Source: Epiperipatus broadwayi (lineage: Eukaryota > Onychophora > Udeonychophora > Euonychophora > Peripatidae). Taken from it: 64,000 nucleotides of DNA. The stretch covers positions 248,991 to 312,990 of the forward strand of contig JAQFVV010012674.1 of the NCBI GenBank assembly GCA_028023455.1, written 5' to 3'. A program made the translations under genes and the position numbers. The notes beneath the pieces are model-generated. The model ran no database searches. It was given only the letters and a program-made list of their open reading frames with translations, and had not been told where the DNA came from. Below are positions 55,732 to 64,000 of this stretch, piece after piece; position 1 is the first letter of the stretch, and each line of letters begins with the position of its first letter.

Positions 55732-55971
55732 CTATGCTAATTGAAATTTTTGCTGTATTTCTTTCTCCTTTTCAATTAATTGATGGGACATAATGTTTAC
55801 ATCAGCTCCTGTGTCTATTTTTATTTTTACTTTGTTGTTGTCTAATAAAATCTGCTCATACCAACCATTAAGCAAATGAGTTGAGTCTACATGTCTGACG
55901 TATCCAATTGTGTTTTCAACATCACTGGTATATGACGAATCCGATGTCGTAGTATCATGTACTTCGTTCAC
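55732..55971 (-). pseudogene. Gypsy retropepsin (aspartic protease)
   Basis: 79-aa minus-strand frame with LLNGWYEQILLDNNKVKIKIDTGADVNIMSHQLIEK. The DTGA catalytic triplet context, the preceding strand (VKIKIDTGA) and the following VNIM match Gypsy K02A2.6-type proteases, which cut gag-pol. About 45 residues of the domain are present, then the frame leaves it, so the flap and second hydrophobic triplet are lost. Confidence 0.8.
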
Positions 55972-56066
55972 ATAACGTCCATTTCTATTAATATTTTTAT
56001 AATACCTTATGTTTGAGCGTTTTCGTGTTTTTTAAAATTTTATTGTTATAGCTTCTCATACAAATT

Positions 56067-56163
56067 ATTGGCAAAATGATTTAAATTTCCACAATTATAG
56101 CATTTTATTACCAAATGCGGGACACTCACATTTTGGATGATTACAATTCCACTTTTGACAATT
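56067..56163 (-). pseudogene. Gag zinc knuckles
   Basis: The minus strand at 56,104-56,160 reads CQKWNCNHPKCECPAFGNK. After a 1-base shift, 56,067-56,102 reads CYNCGNLNHFAN. The CPAFGKxCxxCGxxNHFAxxC arrangement is characteristic of the paired zinc knuckles of Gypsy K02A2.6-like gag, which bind genomic RNA. The last cysteine is lost. Confidence 0.8.
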
Positions 56164-56259
56164 GTGTATGTTTGTTGCATTTTTCGCTATTACGTTAATA
56201 CGTAGTTCAGACTTCACCAGTAATTCATTTTTGAGTCTTCTAGTTTCATGTCCACGTAT

Positions 56260-56775
56260 TCATTCTAGTGCTTTTTCTAACGTAATATTCCCTCTTTCAA
56301 ATAATCTGTCATTTATTCCTTCTTCTTTTTGTACCATTATAATTCTATCGTGGAAAATATTTTGTTTTTGATCGCCGAAGTCAGCGTTTTCAATTACTAC
56401 TTTCAAGCGAGTAAGAAAATGATTAATCGATTCTCCCTCGTGTGGCTCCATTGTATATGCTTTTATTCTGTCATATAATGTTTTCATGGTGTTGAAATAC
56501 TTATCCATTTGGTTTAAGATAAATAAAAATTTTGTTTTATCTTCTGGATTCGCGTGATCTAATGTTTTTATTACATTTCTCCCTTCTTTTCCAATGAGAT
56601 GACGTAATATGACTAATTTTACTTTATCTGATTTCATATCATTTTCTGTAGCTTCTAGGAAATTTAGGAATAATTCTTTCCAATCAGCCCATTTGACTGA
56701 CATATTTCCTTTCATAGATAGCGGTTCGACATTATAAAAATGATTGAATAGTGACGCCATTTTGTATTTCGGCAA
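56260..56775 (-). pseudogene. Gypsy gag (capsid-like) protein
   Basis: 171-aa minus-strand frame starting about 125 bp inside the 5' LTR. It has the common retrotransposon gag layout: WADWKELFLNFLEATE, KVKLVILRHLIGKEGRNVIKTL, KYFNTMKTLYDRIKAY, then GESINHFLTRLKVVIENADF and IIMVQKEEGINDRLFE with a final ITLEKALE. This capsid-like domain forms the retrotransposon particle. The frame stops at 56,260, but coding sense continues to the zinc knuckles (EYVDMKLEDSK and so on) with stops. It is the best preserved gag in the window. Confidence 0.85.
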
Positions 56776-56880
56776 AAACGATATGAAAAAAAAAATTGCT
56801 ATTAAAAACTATTTTTATCACTCTTTAAATACTCACTGTTTTATACTTTAGAAATATTTTTTTTTTACTAATATTTCATT

Positions 56881-56898
56881 GATTCACTCCTGACACCA
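56881..56898 (-). promoter_or_regulatory. Primer binding site
   Basis: Directly downstream of the 5' LTR end (ATAACA) in element orientation is TGGTGTCAGGAGTGAATC. TGG at the LTR edge matches the CCA end of a tRNA. The exact tRNA would need the host's tRNA set. Confidence 0.8.
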
Positions 56899-57072
56899 TG
56901 TTATGTTCTTGGCCGTAATATTTAACTAAATAATTACACACAGTTAACATAACTGACAAACATTATTAAACTACTGCATTCTCTAATGTAAGAGCGATGC
57001 CGCGTGCTCGCAAATCTCAGTTGTCACCGCTAGGCGTCATTCCATAATTATAGTACTGGCCATAACATGACA
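56899..57072 (-). repeat. 5' LTR of the compact Gypsy element
   Basis: 174 bp. In element orientation it contains a TCAGTTATG initiator-like word about 115 bp from its start; no clear TATA box is seen. Confidence 0.9.
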
Positions 57073-57077
57073 GTTGT

Positions 57078-59640
57078 TATCCTACATAAATTCATTTCAT
57101 GTTTCATATTCTTAATAAACAGGAATTTAGTTTGGGAATGTATTTCCATATTGTTTAATAAACTTGGAGGAGGACTTTGCAAGTGAACTTTTTATTTTAA
57201 GTCAAAGCACAAATGACTTTTGTTTCTTTATTTTTTTATTACTTGTCATCATCAATGTATATGGTAGACAGATAGGCATACTTAATATTAAGTTGTTTTT
57301 TTTTTTTTTATAATTTTGTGCTATTATAAACTTCTAGATCATCTCGGAATGCGTATTCACAAATTGTGAATACGCTGGTAATATTTGATTTTATTTAATT
57401 ATGATTTATGTTTATTTTAAGAAGGTAAAGGAAAGAACCATGTTCTTTTTTTTCCTTTCATTATATTGGTAAAGAGAGGTGTATATTATTTTGTATATTT
57501 TCTTATCTCAAAGTGAGAGTTATGGCTTCTAAATCAACGAACATATAATAGAAATAGTCGGATAGAGATGGTAAAGAAATCTCATTCGTAATATTTATGA
57601 CTATTAAATTTTAAAAATAGCTTAAAGTTTATTTGGAATTAACAATTATATTATAATGTATTATTTAGTTACCGTGTTGCTTGCATAGTATATAACTTAG
57701 AATTATTATTTTTATATATTTATGTGTGTGTATATATTTTGCGCAATTATTACATTTACTTAATAAAAGTTCAATTTATAGATATTTTACGTATAAATTT
57801 CAGATGTTGTTGTATTCTAGAAAACTGAAAGGATTTGTAGATTATCTGTATGTTTTTATCTGCCAGCGTGTATATATAATGTTAGACATGTAGAAGAGCT
57901 TTGGGAATGGAAATTACTCTGGATGCATTTTATGTTTGTAGGGATAAGATATTTTGTCTAAGTGGTATATTTTAATAATTTTCCATGAGTAGAGTCTATT
58001 TTATATTGTATGTGTATTATAAAGTGATAGTTTTGAAGATGAGTTATGTTTTCTTATGGTGCTGGTGATGAGGAAAAATACCACACCAATAGTATATTTC
58101 AGAATTAGATGAGTTATTGTTGAAGTGTTAAGCAAAGAGTTTATTTACTCCTCATGTGGATTTCCCTTGGAATGTTTTGTTTGTATAATCATGAAAATAT
58201 AGCTCTGTGTTATTTAGTATGTGGCCAGATAAATAGTTAAATTAAATTCTTGATAATATTAGTGTCTTATTTTGTTGGTTAGTTTATGACATTGTCTGAA
58301 ATGAAGTAATTGTTTAATATTTCTTCAATGGATTGATAATGTGTAGAAATGATTGTTTTCTATTATTGTTGCTTGGACTTACACAAACACGCATACAATG
58401 TTGTGGATATAAAAGTATAATGTTATTGAAGTTAAAACAGGAAATAAACGTTTTTTAAAACACATTATGTTCATTTAACATAAAGTTATAAGTCATCAAT
58501 CATCAGAATGGATAAGATTTTATTACTATGTGTGAAAAGTCTATGTAATTAAATTGATTATTTAATTACTTAGAGAAAATTGCTTTGTTGATTGGCCAAA
58601 TATGTTAATTTGATTTATTTCATTAATCGATAGTACGTCCTCACAAAAATAACTATTGTACCAATAATATGATATATTATTTAGTTAATGTTATGTTTAG
58701 ATGAAATGCTTAAGCAAAGCAGGTATTCAAATTCAGAATATTTAAGTTTTTTTTGTTAATTTTGCTTTCAAAAAGGTATGAATAATAAATAATGTAATGA
58801 AATAGGCATAATCCCAAACTGATGTCCAAAGATTTATTTGAGAATTAAAATTATTAAGACAAGTAGTCTTATTGTAAAATAATTATGATAAATTAAATTT
58901 TCAGTGTAAAACATGATTTTATTTACTTAAAAAACTGTGACTTGAGTTATTCTTGTATACATTCATGTTCCAATTTCCACATCTCTAGATTTCATACATC
59001 TATTATAAAATAAATATATTGTTTTATAGCTATGATTGTTTCCTCAATCTAAACATTATAAGAAACATTGCCACTTGATAAACGTATAAGAAAGGTTGCC
59101 TAGTTAATGTATTGGTTAAATGATGATGTGATATTAAAATGTGCCCTATTTCTGTCATTATCTAATTGATAAACATAGTAAAACATTTAGTCAATTTATC
59201 TCATTACATTTTATTATAAGTTAGAATTATAAATTATGGGTCAATGTAGTTACTTTAATTCAACTGTGATTTTTAAAGTCCCAGAGATCTTATTGTATAT
59301 TCCTTGATCAACATTAAGGTAGCTATTTAGATGATGATATGCCAAGTCATAGAATTGTTTAGTGATATAATTATACCAATCTGATATATGTTATACTTGG
59401 ATGAAGGAAAAAATTAAGTTGAAACGATATTTTAATAAACTGTACAAAAAAAAAAAAAAAAAACATTTTGATATTTATCATGCAGTTAGTTAACAAAAAG
59501 GATTTACATTATATTTAATGTTTTATAATATTGCTTCTTTCATTTACTTATAATTATATATCTTATGAACTTTCTATAACCTCCCATTGAGCTGAGCTGA
59601 AAGTAGACATAGGTAAAGAGTCTCAGTAATAATTTATATC
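57078..59640 (+). repeat. Non-coding AT-rich stretch, weakly related to family A
   Basis: No coding frame. Parts of 59,150-59,610 resemble 42,150-42,570 of family A in order (ATTATAAATTATGGGTCAATG against TAATTATTTATGGTCAGCC; AAAGTCCCAGAGATCTTATTG against AAAATCCCTGAGGTTGTTTAC; TTGAGCTGAGCTGAAAG against ACTGAGCTGAGTCATTAAG). An A20 run lies at 59,443-59,463. If the match is real, this is an old copy lying directly before the leader-like repeats and gag-like gene. Confidence 0.35.
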
Positions 59641-59649
59641 AAATATGTT

Positions 59650-60250
59650 GTTATATTGTTCTATTCATTAATAGAACTGGGGCCCTGGACATTTACTCAT
59701 ATAATATATATGATCGGTGTTGTGAGCATAGGTTATAGGGTAGATTTTCTGGTGTGCCAACTTTGGGGCATCGACTGACATTGATTGATTAATGATTGGG
59801 TAACTTGGCATTTGATGTATTGGTTTGCAATGATAATGATTATAGTTAGGTTTTCTGCTGCCAAACATGGTGGCTTGATTGATGCATTTGACACCACAGT
59901 AGATAGATTACAATATGAGTTTTGTTGTACCAAAGTGGTGGCTCAATCGATTGACTGATGATGATGATTATGATTAGATTAGGTTTTGTGGCGACCAATG
60001 TGGATGCATGATGTGTAATGGATCTACACCTAGTATAGGTTAGATTGTGGTGCCCAAGATGCCTTGGCATCGAGTAGTTTTAGTATATTCTTCAGATTAT
60101 TTAAGTTTTTTTGGTGCAGTAATGTGGCTGCATGATTGATTAATGGTGGGATAATTATAATGCTGGTTGTTGATATTTGATGTGGCAGGTCACAATGATT
60201 TGATATGGAATTGGTTTATGGCTTCCCAACATTTGGTATATAGATATATT
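59650..60250 (+). repeat. Degenerate leader-like tandem units
   Basis: About six diverged units spaced 50-110 bp share the pattern AGGTTTT-C/G-TGGTG-CCAA, then TTGGxGGCxT and GATTGATT. They occur near 59,740, 59,845, 59,920, 59,980, 60,045 and 60,105. The words resemble the leader of the 29-37 kb element (TATTTTGGCAACCC...TTTGGGGCATC at about 29,005-29,037, minus). Minus frames at 59,668-60,070 are shadows of these repeats. Confidence 0.5.
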
Positions 60251-60749
60251 GTGATATAGATAAGATACATTGTAACTTGTCTGAGCTTGATAATTATAGT
60301 GATGCATGTCTGATAAGATTATATTGTAGATACAGCCAACATATCAAGCTTGATAAATAAAAGTTGTATAGTATTGTAAATATTAGTTATAGTTTTGAAT
60401 GGCGCATAGAATTTAGCTTAAGGATCATGCTTATTAAAATTATGTTGTCTTCATTATTATATAGAAGTCAATTTAATGTTTGGAACAAGTGTAGGTGAAT
60501 ATAGAGATTATATATAGCCAACTCATTAATGTATGGATCGATATTGTCAGAGTATACAGTACAGTAATGTTGCCATCAGATGTGAAAAACAAATGTTGCA
60601 TGAAATAACACAACTAAACATATTAGAATGACCCTAAGTATTTGTAAGTGATGATGGAAAATTTAAATTGTTTTATTGGGAAGGAGGAGTGAAGCTGATG
60701 TACCTTTCCTTTCTCATTGTGAGTCTTAATAAACAAAATGTAAAATATT

Positions 60750-61133
60750 ATGGAAGAGATTAATATTGGTAAAGATTTGGGAGGGTCCCAAGAAATGTTA
60801 TCTCCAGAGGTGATTGTCTTGTCTCCTGATATAGATTCAGGAAATGATACCATGAATCTGACAAATAGAGAAGATAGCAGAGAAGGAAACATTCCATTCA
60901 GGGGAGTGATGTGTTACTCACACTTGAGAAAGATGCTGAGAGAGATGAAAGATAGTATGATGTCAGAAATGAAAGATAATTTAGCTCAACAGATGTTAGA
61001 GATGAAAGATAGTATGATATCAAGGGAAAATTTTAGAGAAATGAAAGCTAGTATGATATCCAAGAAAAATATTAGAGAGATGAAAGATATTATGATATCC
61101 AAGGAAAATTTTAGAGAGAGAAAGCTAGTATGA
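60750..61133 (+). CDS. Gag-like coiled-coil protein, N-terminal part
   Basis: 127-aa frame. The first ~55 residues are acidic (LGGSQEMLSPEVIVLSPDID). From about residue 62 come 13-residue repeats EMKDSMISKENFR, encoded by a 39-bp DNA repeat (about 60,945-61,125). This resembles the coiled-coil gag start at 33,425-33,823 in design but not in sequence. It ends at TGA after a shift in a repeat unit; 61,156-61,512 is probably the same protein continued. No capsid core or zinc knuckle is seen. It lies 500 bp after leader-like repeats, as gag would. Confidence 0.45.
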   Translation: MEEINIGKDLGGSQEMLSPEVIVLSPDIDSGNDTMNLTNREDSREGNIPFRGVMCYSHLRKMLREMKDSMMSEMKDNLAQQMLEMKDSMISRENFREMKASMISKKNIREMKDIMISKENFRERKLV

Positions 61134-61155
61134 TATCCCAGGAAATTTTAGAGAG

Positions 61156-61512
61156 ATGAAAAATAGTAAGATGTCAGAAATGTCAGAAATAAAAGGCAAT
61201 TTAGCTAAACAGATGTTAGAGAAGTTAGAAATAAAAGGAATGTTCAGTAAGAATGTCCAACAAATAGAATTAGAAGTATCAGAAACAAAATTAGAGGTAG
61301 AATTAGAAATGCTAAAAATGATGCCAGAGAAATTATCAGATGATGTGCAGCCCGAATCAGAACTAAAAATAGAAATGAGATTAGAAATAAAGTTAGAAGT
61401 ATCAGAATTGAAGTTGGAAGTAAGGGAAAGTGCGACTTCTGATAAATGGCCCATAATTAGAATAGGTTGTTCAATTATAAATCTTAATTTGATTAAATTT
61501 ATAAAAAGTTAG
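61156..61512 (+). CDS. Gag-like coiled-coil protein, C-terminal part
   Basis: 118-aa frame continuing the previous one after about 20 bp. It is rich in Glu, Lys, Leu and Met with short repeats (LEVSETKLEVELEML, LEIKLEVSELKLEVRE), predicted coiled coil, then a hydrophobic end (WPIIRIGCSIINLNLIKF). No catalytic motif. Possible role is assembly of a retroelement gag; a host coiled-coil gene cannot be excluded. Confidence 0.4.
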   Translation: MKNSKMSEMSEIKGNLAKQMLEKLEIKGMFSKNVQQIELEVSETKLEVELEMLKMMPEKLSDDVQPESELKIEMRLEIKLEVSELKLEVRESATSDKWPIIRIGCSIINLNLIKFIKS

Positions 61513-61709
61513 TTAATAACTTTAAATAAAAGCGTTCTAGAAAGTTTACCAAACTTATAAATTAGTGTATTGGTAAATGAGATGTACTTTTTGTTAGTCA
61601 ATTCGAATAATTGCAAACAGGTGAAGTTATAATTTTAATCCATACCTAAACAATAGACAGATTAATATTGGTTTATGTTTTGTATCAGTGTGAAATTACT
61701 TAATAAATT

Positions 61710-61711
<2 letters not shown>

Positions 61712-61784
<73 letters not shown>
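61712..61784. repeat. (TA)n microsatellite
   Basis: About 36 TA units after the gag-like gene. Confidence 0.95.
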
Positions 61785-61787
<3 letters not shown>

Positions 61788-61839
61788 AATAGTAATAAAT
61801 TATAGTCTTGTCAATAGTCGTGGTGAATTCATTTTTTTT

Positions 61840-62870
61840 TGTATGCTAAATATAAGTGTGTTTGCACAATATTTGTAAAACTTATCTTTGAGTCCGAAAT
61901 CATTTCAAACTCTCAAAAACTTAATATACCAGATAGACAAATTTAAGCAGATCGGAAGATTTCATTTCATTTTATTTTAATGAGAATTATTTATGAAATT
62001 GCGAACTTCAGACTAAACATTTTGTAAGTGTAAAAATGAATTTATTCCCAAGTCATTAACTCTGACTGCACATTATTCCATTCACATTTTGGTTAAATTG
62101 TCGAAGTAATGAGTATTAGTTAATTTATTGCATTGTCATGGATGATGGAAAAACACAAAAAGCACCCTTGTCTTTTTATTACTGTGGCTGAGATTCTGGA
62201 TAAAAAGCTGTATTATTCAAAATTGTCTGTCATTATTGAGTATAATTATCACCTATTTAAATGATATAGTAGTTGAAATGAGATATGAAACACATTGACT
62301 TTGAAGTAAAGTAAATATTTTCTATAGCCGATCAGAATGCCAGTCATATGAGACAGCACAGTACTATCGAACATTTTCCTAAATTAAACAAAGAAACCCT
62401 GAGATTATTATTGTCATTATAATTATTCTTTAAATAAGAAGTGATCAATTATTAGTGATATTACATTTGTGGCATGGCTTAAAAGAGTTTTACTTATAAT
62501 TGTGCTATCTGAAAAGTATTTTCAGATCATATTGGCAAACGATTTACATATTGGATATGTTTTTTAGAAACATTAACAAGAACATGAGAAAGTATCATTA
62601 TTGTTTAAAAGTGCAAAATCTTATAGCTCAGAGAATGTGTTTGTGATAAAGAGAGGATGTTATTTTAGTCTAAATTTTTAATTAGGGAATGATAACAGTT
62701 TTTTTTTTTTTCATCTTCCCAAGATATTTATTTTACTATTGATAATTTGTTTTATGATTTTAATTTTTTTATTTATCTTACCTGCATATCTCTGCACCTG
62801 GATCTTCTTACAAATATCCAACCACTGAGCTAGGCTGAGTATGCACATTGTTGAGTTTGCAGGTCACAGA
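61840..62870 (+). repeat. Diverged family A relative
   Basis: The stretch 62,150-62,200 (AAAAAGCACCCTTGTCTTTT, then GATTCTGGATAAAAAGCTGT) aligns with 42,045-42,110 of family A (AAAAAGTATACTTGCTCTTT, then GTTTTGGATAATAGGCTATT). AAACCCTGAGATTATTATTG (about 62,394) matches AATCCCTGAGGTTGTTTACT (42,286), and CACTGAGCTAGGCTGAGTA (about 62,823) matches ACTGAGCTGAGTC (42,549). The order and spacing are kept. No coding frame. Confidence 0.45.
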
Positions 62871-63072
62871 AAATATACTTTATTAGGTTAGAAAATGAGA
62901 TACCTAATTAAAGAGGCGATTGATGTATTGAGCTTAAACTACATCTAGATTTGTTAATACTAGTTACTGTATGAGTGACTATATAGTTAGAGTTGATAAA
63001 TAAATTTTGCTTTTATTAGTTTAGAAATGTCCGATTATCGTGGCTATGTCGCCACAATGATTAGATTTTATT

Positions 63073-63078
63073 AGGTTA

Positions 63079-63112
<34 letters not shown>

Positions 63113-63115
63113 TAA

Positions 63116-63152
<37 letters not shown>
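63073..63152. repeat. (TA)n palindrome
   Basis: AGGTTAGA (63,073-63,080) is followed by (TA)n and then TCTAACCT (63,111-63,118), with a further (TA)n run to 63,152. Confidence 0.88.
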
Positions 63153-63156
<4 letters not shown>

Positions 63157-63343
63157 AAGCAGTCTATGTCTAATCAACATCAAGCTTCATGCTTCACCAT
63201 CTGCACTAGTCTTCTTCAGAGTCTGTAATTCAGACCTTGCTATAAATATATGCTATTCGCTCACACACTGTATGCCGAATAATTAGAAAGATTGATAAAG
63301 TTAACTTTGTTTAGTAAAAATGAAACAGTAGTTTGAGTGTTGC

Positions 63344-63349
<6 letters not shown>

Positions 63350-63386
<37 letters not shown>

Positions 63387-63403
63387 TAAATATATTGCTT
63401 TAG

Positions 63404-63440
<37 letters not shown>

Positions 63441-63455
63441 GACTAAAGCAATAAT
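63350..63455. repeat. (TA)n palindrome with unique flanks
   Basis: ATTGCTTTAGTCATA (63,394-63,408) is followed by (TA)n and then TATGACTAAAGCAAT (63,438-63,452), an exact inverted pair. A GTGTGTATA(TA)nTATACACAC palindrome precedes it at about 63,345-63,382. Open frames here read the repeat. Confidence 0.9.
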
Positions 63456-63798
63456 TTTATTGCTATGTTTATTGCTGGAAAATGCATTTGCTTGTATATT
63501 TGTAAGCATTTTTTATGTAGGTGTGTATTTAATGTGACAACAAAGAAAATGAGGAAGGTTCTAAATGCTGAAATAATTTTTGTTTAGAGTCAGCTTGTTG
63601 CCTTTAATTAAAATTGTCAATCACAATTAAGATCGAAAGGAAATTGTTTATCAGTTGTTTTCAAATCTTTCAATACAGCTAAAATGGTATTTCGAGCCCT
63701 ATTTGTTGAAAATATTTTGCTAATTAAATGTTGTTCTTAAAAGAATTACAGAGATAGAGTTGGTACATGGAGTTGCATTCTGGGTGGTATTAAAATGT

Positions 63799-63832
63799 TA
63801 TAAAAGAAGCCACAGAACAAAGGAAGTCAGTT
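63799..63832 (+). promoter_or_regulatory. TATA plus initiator core promoter (probable LTR or gene start at window edge)
   Basis: TATAAAAG at 63,799-63,806 and TCAGTT at 63,827-63,832 place the initiator A 30 bp after the first T of the TATA box, the usual spacing. The downstream sequence to 64,000 is less AT-skewed and has repeated TTTCAGT words. The combination is common in LTR promoters, and no start codon with a long frame follows within the window. Confidence 0.55.
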
Positions 63833-64000
63833 TTGAGTTACTTTCAGTTTTTAGTTTTCTTTCAGTGACTTGAGATTTTCATCAGTCAGTTTAGTTTCGA
63901 AGCATTTGAAGACCTTAACTTTAAGAAGCCAGTACAAGTCTTGCACTATGAAGTTTGAGTAGAGGAATCTAGCACATTTCTTTTCTTCTATCATGGAACT

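Larger units (their letters stand above)
54931..57072 (-). mobile_element. Compact Gypsy-type LTR retroelement, complete ends, RT-less
   Basis: Minus-oriented element with short LTRs (54,931-55,094 and 56,899-57,072) and a 1.8-kb interior. In element orientation each LTR starts TGTCATGTTATGG and ends GAACATAACA. The bases outside are GTTGT on both sides (54,926-54,930 and 57,073-57,077), a 5-bp target-site duplication. The PBS directly follows the 5' LTR and a purine-rich tract precedes the 3' LTR. Gag, zinc knuckles, protease and a pol C-terminal tail are present in order; RT, RNase H and integrase are missing. The two LTRs differ by substitutions and a 10-bp indel. Confidence 0.9.

Noticed and set aside
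62815-62850. tRNA A-box-like TAGCTCAGTGGTTGG on the minus strand
   Set aside because: No B box (GGTTCGA-type) at the right distance and no cloverleaf; similar words at the ends of family A also lack one.
63165-63240. Hammerhead-like CTGAAGA (minus strand)
   Set aside because: The following positions read GAAG rather than GAAA and no stem II of matching strands forms; at best a relic.

Overview
This is a eukaryotic, strongly AT-rich, intergenic or intronic window that looks like an invertebrate metazoan genome. It contains long (TA)n, (TTA)n/(TAG)n and (TATC)n arrays, RTE-type non-LTR retrotransposons, GIY-YIG Penelope-like elements (PLEs) and Gypsy-type LTR elements. There is no bacterial or organellar gene organisation. 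The species cannot be fixed from the sequence; cnidarian, flatworm, mollusc and arthropod genomes all carry this mixture. I see no complete host gene. Two short open stretches near 43 kb could be host exons, but the case is weak. Almost every recognisable protein is a decayed transposon fragment.

Layout. 1-3.9 kb: an RTE fragment (minus) joined to three decayed PLE pieces in alternating orientation, with a 0.4-kb tandem duplication across the RTE/PLE junction. 4-11.5 kb: mostly anonymous AT-rich DNA with a 0.5-kb TATC array and two trinucleotide arrays. 11.5-14.5 kb: a 5'-truncated RTE copy, then two PLE pieces, one with a readable GIY-YIG endonuclease. 15.0-23.2 kb and 37.0-42.9 kb: two copies, in inverted orientation, of a long non-coding repeat (family A), the first split by a 2.2-kb insertion; a third partial copy lies at 49.6-52.9 kb. 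23.2-28.8 kb: two direct copies of another non-coding repeat (family B) around a ~110-bp minisatellite. The second copy contains an inverted-repeat insertion carrying a hammerhead ribozyme. 29.0-37.0 kb: an LTR retroelement (minus) with 2.1-kb LTRs, a coiled-coil gag and integrase tails but no reverse transcriptase.

42.9-49.6 kb: possible exons, a PLE relic with a YVDD motif, a fold-back element, the fullest RTE copy (endonuclease to C-terminus, with several stops and frameshifts), and a Gypsy protease relic. 53-57 kb: a palindrome around (TA)n, then a compact Gypsy-type element (54,931-57,072) with short LTRs, PBS, polypurine tract, gag, zinc knuckles, protease and a 5-bp target duplication, but no RT. 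57-64 kb: diverged non-coding sequence resembling family A on both sides of leader-like repeats and a coiled-coil gag-like gene, more (TA)n palindromes, and a TATA plus initiator core promoter at the right edge.

How it fits together: the window is a layered insertion site. Autonomous-type RTE and PLE copies are dead by mutation. The two LTR elements kept their termini and gag but lost the RT-coding core, so any mobility would have depended on proteins supplied elsewhere. The most interesting item is the 28,147-28,202 hammerhead, whose catalytic core is intact and whose stem III is only the self-complementary ACCGGT. That is the arrangement of PLE-associated hammerheads that act as dimers.
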